Origin: Variovorax sp. Root318D1
Lineage (GTDB): Bacteria; Pseudomonadota; Gammaproteobacteria; Burkholderiales; Burkholderiaceae_C
DNA length: 64,000 bases
Assembly: GCF_001424835.1 (NCBI RefSeq)
Contig: NZ_LMCQ01000024.1
Location: 204,926 to 268,925 of the forward strand
Direction of reading: 5' to 3'
Shown here: positions 16,193 through 25,422 of the stretch, in pieces
How the letters are laid out: the number at the start of each line of letters is the position of its first letter
How positions within the stretch are numbered: position 1 is the first letter of the stretch
Notes under the pieces: model-generated
The model's input: the letters and a program-made list of their open reading frames with translations, nothing else
What the model was told of the DNA's origin: nothing
Databases searched by the model: none
Program-made: the position numbers and the translations under genes

Positions 16193-16708
16193 TTGGCTAC
16201 ACAGTCCCCCTTTTTCGGCAAGCGTGATCGTGACACCGACTCGTTGACCTCTCGCCCCGCGCCGCTGGTGGGTTCGGGTACCAATCTCTCGGGTTCGCCC
16301 GTCAATCCTTCTTCGCTGACCGCCCAGCAAGGCGGCCTGTCCGCAGCGACCGCACCCGCCAAGGAAGGCGGCAGCAAGCTCACCGTCGGCCCCAACATCA
16401 AGCTCAAGGGCGTCGAGATCACCGATTGCGACACGCTCGTGGTCGAAGGTCTGGTCGAGGCCACGATGGACTCGCGCCTGATGCAGATCGCCGAACAGGG
16501 CGAGTTCAAGGGCTCGGCTGAAATCGACATCGCAGAAATCCGCGGCGTGTTCGACGGCAACCTCACGGTGCGCGAAAAGCTCGTGATCCATTCGACCGGA
16601 AAGGTCACCGGCAAGATCCGCTACGGCAAGATCGTGATCGAAGAAGGCGGCCAGCTGTCGGGCGAAATCAGCTTCGGCGCCAAGCCGTCGCTGCAAGCCG
16701 CGGCCTGA
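16193..16708 (+). CDS. bactofilin (polymer-forming cytoskeletal protein)
   Basis: A 171-residue protein with the DUF583 bactofilin beta-helix core at about residues 65-165 (VGPNIKLKGVEITDCDTL, then KGSAEIDIAEIRGVFDGNL) flanked by disordered ends. Bactofilins polymerise without nucleotides and act as scaffolds for cell shape or envelope enzymes. The start is taken as TTG at 16193, seven bases after AGGAG, giving MATQSPFFGKRDRD; the frame is open to 16175 but has no better site. It ends immediately next to the convergent DUF72 gene. Confidence 0.92.
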   Translation: MATQSPFFGKRDRDTDSLTSRPAPLVGSGTNLSGSPVNPSSLTAQQGGLSAATAPAKEGGSKLTVGPNIKLKGVEITDCDTLVVEGLVEATMDSRLMQIAEQGEFKGSAEIDIAEIRGVFDGNLTVREKLVIHSTGKVTGKIRYGKIVIEEGGQLSGEISFGAKPSLQAAA

Positions 16709-17506
16709 TCAGACCGCTTCTTCGGGCGGCTTCCAGCCCAGGCGCTCCAGCAAGGCACCGGCCGCGGCCGGTGCTTTTTCTTTGGCGCCGTTGATGAAGT
16801 AGACGAACACCTCGCGCTTCTTGGGCGATCCGGCCCACTGCTGCGCGCGCTCGGCCCAGCTGTCGAGCGCTTTCGGCGCATAGCCCGTCTTGAGCTTGGC
16901 GTCGGCCATCATGAGCCGTGCATAAGCGAAGTCGCCTTCGGGCTCTTCGAACGACGGGAACTTGTCCGCGTCGGTGAACACGGTCGATACCTTGTATTTT
17001 TTCGCGAGCGCCTGGTAGGCGGGCGTGACGAAGCTCTCGTGCCGCACGTCCATGACGTGGCGCAGCGCGCGGCTGCCCTCTTTCTTGGGCAGCAGCTGCA
17101 GAAAAGCCTCGAAGTCCTCCGCATCGAACTGCTTGGTCGGCATGAACTGCCAGACGATCGGTCCGAGCTTGTCGCCGAGCTCGACCACGCCGCTTTCGAT
17201 GAAGCGCTTGATCGAGTCTCCCGCGGTCGCAAGCACCTTGCGATTGGTGGTGAAGCGCGACGCCTTCATCGAGAACATGAAGTCCTCGGGCACCTCGTCG
17301 TGCCACTTGCGGAAGGTCTCGGGCTTGAAGGTGCTGTAGTAGGTGCCGTTGATCTCGATGGCGCTCACATGGCGGCTCGCATAGCGCAGTTCCTTGGCTT
17401 GCGCGAGCCCCTTGGGATAGAAGTTGTCGCGCCAGGGCTCGTAGGTCCAGCCGCCGATGCCCACCCTGATATCCATCTGGTTCGAAGTCGATGTTGCCTT
17501 GCTCAC
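16709..17506 (-). CDS. DUF72 domain-containing protein
   Basis: A 265-residue protein of the DUF72/YecE family, a TIM-barrel fold. Family phrases include VGIGGWTYEPWRDNFYP at the N terminus, the EINGTYYS block and the FMFSMKASRF strand. The function of the family is unknown. It stops in the base after the bactofilin stop and is transcribed toward it. A peptidase gene is divergent upstream. Confidence 0.9.
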   Translation of the reverse strand: MSKATSTSNQMDIRVGIGGWTYEPWRDNFYPKGLAQAKELRYASRHVSAIEINGTYYSTFKPETFRKWHDEVPEDFMFSMKASRFTTNRKVLATAGDSIKRFIESGVVELGDKLGPIVWQFMPTKQFDAEDFEAFLQLLPKKEGSRALRHVMDVRHESFVTPAYQALAKKYKVSTVFTDADKFPSFEEPEGDFAYARLMMADAKLKTGYAPKALDSWAERAQQWAGSPKKREVFVYFINGAKEKAPAAAGALLERLGWKPPEEAV

Positions 17507-17597
17507 ATTGCGCTCCGGGTTGAGATCGCCCGCACTCTACGCGGGGTCGCGCACGGGCGCAAAATGCGTTTTTTCGTCACCCGCGGAGAATCCCCCG

Positions 17598-19109
17598 ATG
17601 AACGCCCCCCTGCACCGCGAAATGCCCGCCGCAACGCTCGATGCCGAGCGCGCCCTGTCCGATGTCAGCGCCCGCTGGGACGGCGACATCGTCAAACAGC
17701 TGACCGACTACATCGCCATTCCCGCCAAGTCGCCCGGCTTCGACGCCGACTGGGCCGCGCACGGCTACCTTGAAACGGTACTGCGCAACGCGGCCGCGTG
17801 GGTCGAGGCGCAGAAGGTCGAGGGCCTGAAGCTGGAGATCGTGCGCCTGGAAGGCCGCACGCCGGTGCTGTTCTTCGAAGTGCCGGCCACCGGCACCGAC
17901 ATGGGCGAGACCGTGCTGATGTACGGCCACCTCGACAAGCAACCCGAATTCACTGGCTGGCGCAACGACCTCGGCCCCTGGACGCCCAAGTACGAGAACG
18001 GCCTGCTCTACGGCCGCGGCGGCGCTGACGACGGCTATGCGGTCTACGCCAGCGTCGCCGCGCTGCAGGCGCTCAAGAGCCAGGGCGCAGCGCATCCGCG
18101 CATCGTGGGTCTCATCGAAACCTGCGAGGAAAGCGGCTCCTACGACCTGCTGCCCTATGTGGACGCGCTGCGCCCGCGGCTGGGCAATGTCGAACTGGTG
18201 ATCTGCCTGGACTCCGGCGCCGGCAACTACGACCAGCTGTGGCTCACCACGTCGCTGCGCGGCATGGCCAGCGGCACGCTCAAGGTCGAAGTGCTGACCG
18301 AAGGCATCCACTCCGGCGACGCGTCGGGCCTGGTGCCGTCGAGCTTTCGCATCATGCGGCAGGTGCTCGACCGCCTCGAAGACAGCGCCACCGGCCGCCT
18401 GCTGCCCGCGAGCTTCCATTGCGAAGTGCCGTCCGACCGGCTGGCGCAAGCCAGGGCCACCGCCGCCATCCTCGGCGACGAGGTCTACAAGCGCTTTCCG
18501 TGGGCGCATTACGACTGCGGCGGCTCGACCATGTTTGCCCTCCCGACCACCACCGATCCGGTGGAGGCGCTGCTCAACCGCACCTGGAAGCCGACGCTGT
18601 CGGTCACGGGTGCGGAGGGCTTTCCGGCGCTGAAGGACGCGGGCAACGTACTGCGCCCGTACACCGCGTTCAAGCTCTCGCTGCGCCTGCCTCCGCTCGT
18701 CGATGCGGCCGAGGCAGTGCAGAACCTGAAAAAGCTGCTCGAGGACAACGCGCCCTACCAGGCACGCGTGACCTTCGAAAGTGGCGGCGGGGCTACGGGT
18801 TGGAATGCGCCGACGATCACGCCCTGGTTCGAAGACGCGCTCAACAAGGCGTCGCGGGCGCACTTCGGCGCCTCCTGTGGCTACATCGGCCAGGGCGGCA
18901 CCATTCCGCTGATGAACATGCTGAGCGCCGGCTTCCCGAAGGCCCAGATGATGGTCTGTGGCGTGCTCGGCCCGAAGAGCAACGCGCACGGACCCAACGA
19001 ATTCCTGCATGTGCCCTACGCCAAGAAGCTCACCGCCGCCGTGGCCGAGGTGATTGCGGCCTTGCCGGCTGCGCATCGCGCCGCGACCGCGGAGCCCGTA
19101 GCCGCTTGA
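17598..19109 (+). CDS. M20 family metallopeptidase (CNDP/dipeptidase-like)
   Basis: A 503-residue dizinc peptidase. Ligand motifs are YGHLDKQPE (His and catalytic Asp), GRGGADDGYA (bridging Asp) and ETCEESGSYDL (general base Glu). The central domain is the usual dimerisation insert. The length and the HLDKQ form resemble carnosinase-like members of M20 that cleave dipeptides; the substrate is not known. There is no signal peptide, so it is cytoplasmic. The ATG at 17598 follows a GGAG motif. Its stop overlaps the TTG start of the next gene. Confidence 0.9.
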   Translation: MNAPLHREMPAATLDAERALSDVSARWDGDIVKQLTDYIAIPAKSPGFDADWAAHGYLETVLRNAAAWVEAQKVEGLKLEIVRLEGRTPVLFFEVPATGTDMGETVLMYGHLDKQPEFTGWRNDLGPWTPKYENGLLYGRGGADDGYAVYASVAALQALKSQGAAHPRIVGLIETCEESGSYDLLPYVDALRPRLGNVELVICLDSGAGNYDQLWLTTSLRGMASGTLKVEVLTEGIHSGDASGLVPSSFRIMRQVLDRLEDSATGRLLPASFHCEVPSDRLAQARATAAILGDEVYKRFPWAHYDCGGSTMFALPTTTDPVEALLNRTWKPTLSVTGAEGFPALKDAGNVLRPYTAFKLSLRLPPLVDAAEAVQNLKKLLEDNAPYQARVTFESGGGATGWNAPTITPWFEDALNKASRAHFGASCGYIGQGGTIPLMNMLSAGFPKAQMMVCGVLGPKSNAHGPNEFLHVPYAKKLTAAVAEVIAALPAAHRAATAEPVAA

Positions 19110-19972
19110 CCGGACCTGCGCCGCTGACGCCAACTTGGCTGCAGCGCGTTTCGCTGTCCACGCCGGACGGCGAGACGCTGTCGCTGCGCCGCCTTCCGGC
19201 GGCTGGGCGATCGCGCGGCGTGGTGGTGCTGGTCCATGGGCTTGGCGAGTATGCTGGCCGCTACAAGGCGCTGGCCGAGCGCCTGCGTGGGTGGGGCTTC
19301 GCCGTGTGGGCGCATGACCATCACGGGCACGGCGAGTCCTCCGGTGCGCGCGGCGGCCTGCCGAGCGAGTTGCGGCTGGTCGACGACCTTGCACGGGTCA
19401 TCGACGATGCGCGGCGCGAGAACCCTGGCCTGCCGCTGGTGCTGCTGGGCCACAGCCTCGGCGGGCTGGTCGCGGCCAGCCTCGTGGCGCGCGGCGTGCG
19501 GAGCGTCGACGGGCTGGTGCTGTCTTCTCCGGGGCTCGATCCCGGCCTGAATAAGTTCCAGAAGGCGCTGCTCGCCGTGCTGCCGCGCATTGCGCCCGGG
19601 CTTCGCGTCGGCAATGGGCTGGACGACAATTTTCTTTCGCACGACCGCGCCGTGGTGCAAGCCTACCGAGACGACCCGCTCACGCACGACCGCATCGGAG
19701 GCCGGCTCGCGCGCTTTCTCGCGCACGAAGGGGCTTTGGTGCAGCAGGTAGCGGCGCATTGGCCGGTTCCTACCTTGTTGATTTACGCGGGCGACGATCG
19801 TCTGGTAGTGCCGGCCGCCAGCCGTGCCTTCGCCGAGGCGGCCGCCTCCGGCGGGATGGTCGAAGCGCGGTGCTTCGAATCCCTGTATCACGAGATATTC
19901 AACGAGGTGGATGCCGGGCCGGTGTTCGCCGCGCTGCAACGCTGGCTCGACAAGCGCTTTCCGCCGGGCTGA
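19106..19972 (+). CDS. alpha/beta hydrolase, monoacylglycerol lipase-like (S33 family)
   Basis: A 288-residue serine hydrolase. The HGLGEYAGRY oxyanion-hole motif, the nucleophile elbow GHSLGG, the Asp in YAGDDRLV and the His in ESLYHEIFNE form the catalytic set typical of monoacylglycerol lipase and lysophospholipase members of the Hydrolase_4 family. The start is inferred as TTG at 19106, which overlaps the previous stop (TTGA); no ATG is available before the conserved domain. It is probably cotranscribed with the M20 peptidase. Confidence 0.87.
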   Translation: MTGPAPLTPTWLQRVSLSTPDGETLSLRRLPAAGRSRGVVVLVHGLGEYAGRYKALAERLRGWGFAVWAHDHHGHGESSGARGGLPSELRLVDDLARVIDDARRENPGLPLVLLGHSLGGLVAASLVARGVRSVDGLVLSSPGLDPGLNKFQKALLAVLPRIAPGLRVGNGLDDNFLSHDRAVVQAYRDDPLTHDRIGGRLARFLAHEGALVQQVAAHWPVPTLLIYAGDDRLVVPAASRAFAEAAASGGMVEARCFESLYHEIFNEVDAGPVFAALQRWLDKRFPPG

Positions 19973-19981
19973 AGCCTCCCT

Positions 19982-21157
19982 TCAGGCGTTCGCGGCAGCC
20001 TCGCGGCGGCGCGTCTGCGCAAGCCACAGCAGCGCCGCGCCCGTGAGCACCACCGGCACCAGCGAGCCGTAGTTCAACAGTTGCCAGCCCTGCGTTGTCA
20101 CCAGCACGCCCGAGGCGAACGAGGTCAGCGCCACCGTCGCGAACACGCAGAAATTGAGCGCGCCCTGCGCCCGATCGCGCTCTTCCGCCGTGTAGGCCGT
20201 GAGCGAAAGCGTCGTGCTGCCGGTGAACAGGAAGTTCCAGCCCACGCCTAGCAGGCACAGCGCCACCAGAAAGTGCCGCAGTTCCACCCCCGACAACGCA
20301 ACGGCTATGCAGCAGAAGTTGAGCGCGAGCCCCACCCCCATCACCGGCAGCGCGCCAAACCTGCGAATGAGGTGTCCGGTGAAGAAGCCCGGCGCGAACA
20401 TGCCGATCACATGCCATTCGAGCACCAGTGCGGCATCGGAAAACGGCAGGCTGCAGATCTGCATGGCGATGGGCGTGGCGGCCATCAGCAGGTTCATCAC
20501 GCCGAACCCCAGTGCCCCCGCCGCGGCCGCCACGATGAAGACCGGCTGCCGCACGATTTCGGACAGCGGCCGCCCACCCAGTGCCTGATGCCGGGTCAGC
20601 GTGGCGGGAAATTCGATGAAGCGCATGACCCCCATCGACAGCAGCGCCACCGCCGCCAGTGCGATGTACGCGCCTGCGAACTGCACGGCGAACACTTCGC
20701 GCGTTGCGGCCGCCAGGTTGGGGCCGGCCACCGCGCCGATCAAACCGCCGGCCATCACCAGCGACACCGCCTTCTCCCGCCAGGCCGGCGCCGCGAGTTC
20801 GGCGGCTGCAAAGCGGTAGAGGCCCGCGTTGGCGTTGTAGTAGCCCGCCACCACAGTGGCGAAGCAAAGCAGCCAGAAGTTCTTGGAGACCGCCGCGAAC
20901 GCGCACAGCAAGGCCGAGCCGAAGCCGATGGCCAGGCCGATCTGGAACGACCCGCGTCGGCCGAAGCGTTGCTGTGTGCGCGCCACCAGCCCGGTGGTGA
21001 GTGCGCCACCCACCACGTACCCCATGACCGGCAGGGTGGCCATCCAGTTTTGTGGCGCGATGCTGAGGCCCACCAGCCCGTTGATGGCGATGAACGTGAC
21101 GTTGTTGGTCAGGAACAGGCCCTGGCAGATGGCGAGGAGCCAAAGGTTGCGGTTCAT
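19982..21157 (-). CDS. MFS transporter
   Basis: A 391-residue inner-membrane protein with twelve transmembrane segments and MFS features such as the loop 2-3 basic motif QQRFGRRGSFQIG. The N terminus begins directly in helix 1 (MNRNLWLLAICQGLFLTNNV). Substrate is unknown; the overall pattern is like the small drug/metabolite exporters often annotated only as MFS. It is convergent with the lipase gene and is separated from the upstream YidB-like gene by a terminator. Confidence 0.88.
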   Translation of the reverse strand: MNRNLWLLAICQGLFLTNNVTFIAINGLVGLSIAPQNWMATLPVMGYVVGGALTTGLVARTQQRFGRRGSFQIGLAIGFGSALLCAFAAVSKNFWLLCFATVVAGYYNANAGLYRFAAAELAAPAWREKAVSLVMAGGLIGAVAGPNLAAATREVFAVQFAGAYIALAAVALLSMGVMRFIEFPATLTRHQALGGRPLSEIVRQPVFIVAAAAGALGFGVMNLLMAATPIAMQICSLPFSDAALVLEWHVIGMFAPGFFTGHLIRRFGALPVMGVGLALNFCCIAVALSGVELRHFLVALCLLGVGWNFLFTGSTTLSLTAYTAEERDRAQGALNFCVFATVALTSFASGVLVTTQGWQLLNYGSLVPVVLTGAALLWLAQTRRREAAANA

Positions 21158-21242
21158 GAAAAAATGGCAGTGGCGCGCAGCGGCATGGAGCCTGAGGTTC
21201 TACGCGATTCGCCCTTGCTGCGCCAGCCGAAATGCGCAGGCG

Positions 21243-21266
21243 AAAAAAAGCGCCCTTGCGGGCGCT
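21243..21266 (-). terminator. terminator after the YidB-like gene
   Basis: On the minus strand AGCGCCC (21266-21260) pairs with GGGCGCT (21255-21249) around GCAA, followed by a run of T. It separates the YidB-like gene from the downstream MFS gene. Confidence 0.85.
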
Positions 21267-21289
21267 GGAATTCTTGTGAGCGAACTTGC

Positions 21290-21745
21290 CTACGGCTGCC
21301 TGTTCTGCAGCAGGCCGCCGAGCGAACTGAGGAGATCGTTCTGTTCGCCGAGGCCCTGCTCCGGCACCTTGCCCTGCGGCGTGAGCTGATCGATGAGAAC
21401 GGGCAGCAGGGTGGCCAGCATCGGCAGCAGCGTTTGCGCGTTGATGCCCAGCTTGGAAGCGATGCTGGCAATGGTGTCGCTGCCCAGCGCGTCTTGCAGT
21501 TGCCCGCCTGAGACCGGCTGGTTTTCTCCCTTGCCGATCCAGGAGCCGATCACGTCGCCCATGCCGGCCTGTTCGAATTTCGACACCAGCCCTCCCAGGC
21601 CTCCTGCGCCGCCGTTGTTGGCGAGCAGCCCGCCCAGCGCGCCGGCCAGTCCGCCGAGATCTCCCATCCCGCCGCCTTGCGGTTGCTGCTGCTGTTGGGC
21701 CGCGCCTCCGAGCACCTGGCCGAGTACCGAATCAAGCAAACCCAT
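21290..21745 (-). CDS. YidB family protein (DUF937)
   Basis: A 151-residue protein beginning MGLLDSVLGQVLGG, the typical YidB start, with a Gln/Gly-rich linker and the DUF937 core (FEQAGMGDVIGSWIGKGEN; LGSDTIASIASKLGINAQ). Function is unknown; the family is common in proteobacteria. Start 21745 is chosen because AAGGA lies seven bases upstream; an ATG two codons earlier is too close to it. The gene is followed by its own terminator. Confidence 0.9.
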   Translation of the reverse strand: MGLLDSVLGQVLGGAAQQQQQPQGGGMGDLGGLAGALGGLLANNGGAGGLGGLVSKFEQAGMGDVIGSWIGKGENQPVSGGQLQDALGSDTIASIASKLGINAQTLLPMLATLLPVLIDQLTPQGKVPEQGLGEQNDLLSSLGGLLQNRQP

Positions 21746-21843
21746 GGACATTCCTTGGTGTGTGACAGAACCGCTCGCATTTTCCAATGCAAACGGACGG
21801 CGAGCCGATAGTGGGCGCTGCCAAAACTCTGCTGTGTGACAAA

Positions 21844-23208
21844 TTACCGCGTACGTGCCGGGCGTTTGGGCAGCAGTGCGGGACTCACCCCTTGCACGCC
21901 CACCAGGCCCAGCACCGTGACGAGCGAATTCTGCGCGCCCTTCCATGCATCTGTCACGTCGATCGACTCGGAGAGCGCATGAAAACCCGTCGACTTGCCG
22001 CCGCTACCGATGATGATGGCCGGGATGCCGTACGACATCGGTACGTTGGCATCGGTGCTGCCGCCGCGCAGCATCGTCTTGTGGCCAAAGGCGGTGTTCG
22101 AGCGGATGGCCGCTTCCACCATCGCTGAATCGGAAGGTGTCCGCCCGCCGGGCCGGTCGCCGATCAGCTTGTTGCTTGCGCTGAGCGTGCCGACATTCCA
22201 GCGCTTGTTTTCTTCGACCACGGCCTCGTCGATGGCCGAGAGGATTTTTTTCTCCGTCTCCAGCAGCGAGGCCATGTCGTCCGAGCGGATGTCGACGGCC
22301 ATGCGCGCATCGGGTGCGATGGTGTTGACCGAGGTCCCACCGCCCACGGTGCCGACGGTGTACGTGGTCTTCGGGAAGCTGGGCGTGCGCACCTCCGCGA
22401 TCTTGGCAATGGCGCGGCCCATGCCATGGATCGCGCTGGGCACTTGGCCGAAAGCCGCAAAGCTGTGGCCGCCAGGCCCCTTGAATGTGACCTCGTAGCG
22501 GTGGCTCGCGGTGCCCAGGATCAGCACGTTGCCGTCGGGCGAAGGCTCCAGCCCCACCATGCCGTCGATGTCCAGGTGGTCGCGGAAGATGGCCTTCATG
22601 CCGCGCAGGTTGCCCAGCTCTTCCTCGCCGACATTGGCAACGAACAGCAGGTCGCCCACGGTCTGCACCTTGTTGTCGTTGAGCACCTTGAGCCACGAGA
22701 GCAGCACCGAGAGGCCGCGCGTGTCGTCGGCGATGCCGGGGGCATGAAGCCTGCCGTCCCGCTCCTTCACCTTCACGTCGGTGCCAGCGGGAAACACGGT
22801 GTCCAGATGCGCCGAGATCAGCAGCTTGGGTCCGTTGCCGGTGCCCTTGCGCAGGCCGACCACGTTGCCTTCGGAATCGATCTTCGCGTCCGCGAGGCCC
22901 AGCGCCTTCATGCGCGCAAGGAAGGCTTCGGCGCGCTTCTGTTCCTTGAAAGGCGGTGCCTCGATTTCCGTCAGCATCTTCAGGTCTTCGATCGCGCGGT
23001 CGTGGTCGGCCTTGACTGCGTCGAGCAGCTTCTGGATTGCGGGCGCCGCCATCAGCTGGGTAAAGGCTTTATCCACCTCGGGAGCAACCTGCGCCGGCGT
23101 GGGCGCAACGGCCGTGTTCTGGGCCTGCGCGCCTTGCGCGGCGCAAAGCATGGCCAGAACCAGGGGCGCAAGGGGGGCGAGCCGGTGGGCGCGTGGCGAA
23201 CGAAGCAT
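21844..23208 (-). CDS. exported M20 family peptidase
   Basis: A 454-residue dizinc peptidase with an N-terminal signal peptide (LAPLAPLVLAMLCAAQGAQA, cleavage after AQA) so it acts in the periplasm. M20 motifs are SAHLDTVFP, the bridging Asp in PGIADDTRGL, and EEELGNLRG with the general base Glu. A dimerisation domain follows at about 215-330. It resembles tripeptidase-like M20 proteins; the substrate is unknown. Start 23208 is preferred (AAGGA ten bases upstream, signal peptide directly after), though ATGs at 23238 and 23256 are in frame. Confidence 0.9.
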   Translation of the reverse strand: MLRSPRAHRLAPLAPLVLAMLCAAQGAQAQNTAVAPTPAQVAPEVDKAFTQLMAAPAIQKLLDAVKADHDRAIEDLKMLTEIEAPPFKEQKRAEAFLARMKALGLADAKIDSEGNVVGLRKGTGNGPKLLISAHLDTVFPAGTDVKVKERDGRLHAPGIADDTRGLSVLLSWLKVLNDNKVQTVGDLLFVANVGEEELGNLRGMKAIFRDHLDIDGMVGLEPSPDGNVLILGTASHRYEVTFKGPGGHSFAAFGQVPSAIHGMGRAIAKIAEVRTPSFPKTTYTVGTVGGGTSVNTIAPDARMAVDIRSDDMASLLETEKKILSAIDEAVVEENKRWNVGTLSASNKLIGDRPGGRTPSDSAMVEAAIRSNTAFGHKTMLRGGSTDANVPMSYGIPAIIIGSGGKSTGFHALSESIDVTDAWKGAQNSLVTVLGLVGVQGVSPALLPKRPARTR

Positions 23209-23277
23209 GGCGTGAAGATCCTTCTCTCTGTCTGTCATGACGAATGGGTGAGGCACGCTCGCCTCACGGGAACACAG

Positions 23278-24012
23278 TCAGGGGCCGGCGAGCGATACCA
23301 GTGCCGCAAGCGCGGCCGTCTCGGCGCGCAGCACGCGCGGTCCGAGAGTGACCGGCGCAAAGCCGCACGCCAGGGCCTCCTGCTCCTCGGCGCCGCTCAA
23401 GCCGCCTTCGGGGCCGCTCAGCACCAGTACGCTGCGATCCGCCAAACCCGATGCCGCGGCATCGGCCAGGCGCCGTGTGCCGTCGGCGAGGCTCAGGACA
23501 AGGCGCAGCGCACTGCCAACGGTGTTCGCCTCGATCCAGCCCGAGGGGCTCGAAAACGGCCGCACCGGATGGATCACCGGCACGCGGTTGCGGCCACATT
23601 GCTCGCAGGCCGCGATGGCAATCGCCTCCCAATGCGCCCTCTTCTTTTCGGCGCGCTCACCCGAGAGGCGCAGAACGCCGTGGGCCGTTGCCAGCGGCTG
23701 GATGCTTGCGACGCCCAGTTCGGTGGCTTTCTCGACCAGCCAGTCCATGCGCTCGTTGGCGGGCATGCCGACCGCCAGATGTACCGCGCGAGCGGCTTCG
23801 CGCTCCAGGGGCGCATGCGCGCCGAGCGTCACCGAAACGTCGCTGCGTCCCATGCGCTCGACCGTGGCTGCGTATTCGCCGCCCGCGCCGTCGAACAGCG
23901 TGAGCGCGTCGCCGGGCTGCATCCGCAGCACCTGCACGTGGCGCGCCGCGCCGGGGGGCAGTTCGAACGTGGCACCCGCAATCAGCGGCACCGGGCAATA
24001 GAAACGGGGCAT
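23278..24012 (-). CDS. rsmE: 16S rRNA (uracil(1498)-N(3))-methyltransferase
   Basis: A 244-residue SPOUT-class methyltransferase that methylates U1498 of 16S rRNA. The N-terminal PUA-like domain has PGAARHVQVLRM, and the C-terminal trefoil knot shows LVLSGPEGGLS and LGPRVLRAETA, both diagnostic of RsmE. It starts in the base before the amgK stop, on the same strand, so the two genes form a tight unit. Confidence 0.95.
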   Translation of the reverse strand: MPRFYCPVPLIAGATFELPPGAARHVQVLRMQPGDALTLFDGAGGEYAATVERMGRSDVSVTLGAHAPLEREAARAVHLAVGMPANERMDWLVEKATELGVASIQPLATAHGVLRLSGERAEKKRAHWEAIAIAACEQCGRNRVPVIHPVRPFSSPSGWIEANTVGSALRLVLSLADGTRRLADAAASGLADRSVLVLSGPEGGLSGAEEQEALACGFAPVTLGPRVLRAETAALAALVSLAGP

Positions 24013-25188
24013 CTAGGGCCGACCGTAGACGAAGCCGGTGAGCGCCGAGCTGCCTTCGATTTCGTCGATCACGCGCAGCAACGGCGTCAATTCCATGTAG
24101 CGGCTGGCCGTCGATCGGATGTAAGCGATGAATCGGGGCGTGTCGGCCAGGTAGCGGGGCTTGCCGTCACGCAGCGTCAGGCGGGCGAAGATGCCGGCGA
24201 CCTTGAGGTGGCGCTGCAGCCCCATCCATTCGACCGAGCGGTAGAAAGCACCGAAATCGGAGTCGACCGGCAGCTTGGCTTTGCGAGCGGCCTCCCAGTA
24301 GCGGATCGTCACGTCGAGCACGAACTCCTCGTCCCAGCTCAGGAAGGCATCGCGCATCAGGCTTGCGATGTCGTAGGTGATCGGGCCGTAGACCGCATCC
24401 TGGAAGTCGAGCACGCCCAGGTCAGCTGCCGAGCCGCCGCCGGGCCGCCCCAAGGCGGCGAGCGCCCCCTCGGGGGGCAGCGAGGACACGCCAGTGCCGA
24501 GCGTGGGGGCCATATTGACCATGAGATTGCGCGGCATGAAGTCGCGGTGCACGTAGACGCTCGGCGAAGCCAGATTGCTCTCGACGATGAGCCTGAAGCT
24601 GCGCTCCAGCCGTTCCTTGAGCTTGCCCTCGACGGCAATGCCGCGGTGACGCCCGATGTACCACTCGGGAAAGAGCGCCAGTTCGCGCTCGAGCAGCGCG
24701 CGGTCGTAGGGCGGCAGCACGCCCGGCTTGGACGCCAGCTGCCAGCGGATCAGCGCATCAATGGCCTGGTCGTAGAGCGGACGGCTCGCGTCAGGCTGGG
24801 CCGGATCGATCACGTCGAGCATGGTCTGGCGGCCCAGGTCGTCCAGCAGCAGGAAGCCATTGACCCGGTCCCATTCGAACACCGTGGGCGCGATCACACC
24901 GGCCTCGGCCATCAAGCGGGCAACCTGCACGAAAGGTTCGCTGTTTTCCTTGTCCGGCGGCGCGTCCATCACGATGCAGGTCCCGCCATCATCCGCGGCG
25001 TCGATCCGGAAGTAGCGCCGAAAGCTCGCGTCGGCGGACGCAAGGCGCACGGTATCGGGCAACAAGCGGTGCGTGGCGGAGATGCCGGCCAGCCATTGCT
25101 GGAAGGTTGCGGCACGCTGCGGATCGGCCCAGAGAATGGCCTCGGCGGAGGGGGTAGGCTCGGAAGCCGGGAGCGAGGGTGCTGTCAT
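24013..25188 (-). CDS. amgK: sugar kinase AmgK (N-acetylmuramate/N-acetylglucosamine kinase), with an inserted segment
   Basis: A 391-residue APH-family phosphotransferase. AmgK phosphorylates MurNAc at the anomeric carbon in peptidoglycan recycling and feeds MurU. The kinase catalytic loop YVHRDFMPRNLMVN is at about 211-224 and the metal-binding Asp is in VLDFQDAVYG near 258. Between them, residues about 227-253 are a Gly/Pro-rich stretch encoded by a palindromic repeat (separate entry), making the protein longer than usual AmgK (about 330-360). It is divergent from lptD, as amgK is in pseudomonads, which supports the name. Confidence 0.87.
   Translation of the reverse strand: MTAPSLPASEPTPSAEAILWADPQRAATFQQWLAGISATHRLLPDTVRLASADASFRRYFRIDAADDGGTCIVMDAPPDKENSEPFVQVARLMAEAGVIAPTVFEWDRVNGFLLLDDLGRQTMLDVIDPAQPDASRPLYDQAIDALIRWQLASKPGVLPPYDRALLERELALFPEWYIGRHRGIAVEGKLKERLERSFRLIVESNLASPSVYVHRDFMPRNLMVNMAPTLGTGVSSLPPEGALAALGRPGGGSAADLGVLDFQDAVYGPITYDIASLMRDAFLSWDEEFVLDVTIRYWEAARKAKLPVDSDFGAFYRSVEWMGLQRHLKVAGIFARLTLRDGKPRYLADTPRFIAYIRSTASRYMELTPLLRVIDEIEGSSALTGFVYGRP
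24429..24511 (-). repeat. REP-like palindromic element inside amgK
   Basis: On the plus strand this stretch reads as nested GC palindromes, including GGCCGCCCCAAGGCGGC and GCCCCCTCGGGGGGC, ending in CGAGCGTGGGGGCC. It resembles the dispersed intergenic repeats I associate with Comamonadaceae. Here it lies in frame between two conserved kinase motifs and adds about 27 residues. Identity as a dispersed repeat is from memory and needs a genome-wide search. Confidence 0.65.
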
Positions 25189-25422
25189 GGATAATCGATT
25201 CTACAAATCCGCCTGGCGCGGCAACTCCTGCGATCCTCCACGGTCGAACAGGGCTGCCGCCGGCTCCTGCAACCTGCCGGCCTGCCGCGCCGTCCTCCCG
25301 ACGATCCTTCGTTCCTGACCGATGCCTACGATCCAAAGCCCTCACGCTTGGCACCTTGTGCACTCGCAGCCCTCCCGGGGGAGACTGCGTGACTTCTCCG
25401 GAACGACTGGGCGGGTGGCTTG

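Noticed and set aside
16154..16195. GGGG/CCCC pairing and the GGAGCTCC palindrome at the bactofilin start as a regulatory fold
   Set aside because: The palindrome has no loop and the other pairing is four bases only, too weak to claim.
22426..25194. A 922-codon open frame on the plus strand
   Set aside because: It lies antisense over the M20 peptidase, rsmE and amgK, all of which are well supported, and shows no family features.
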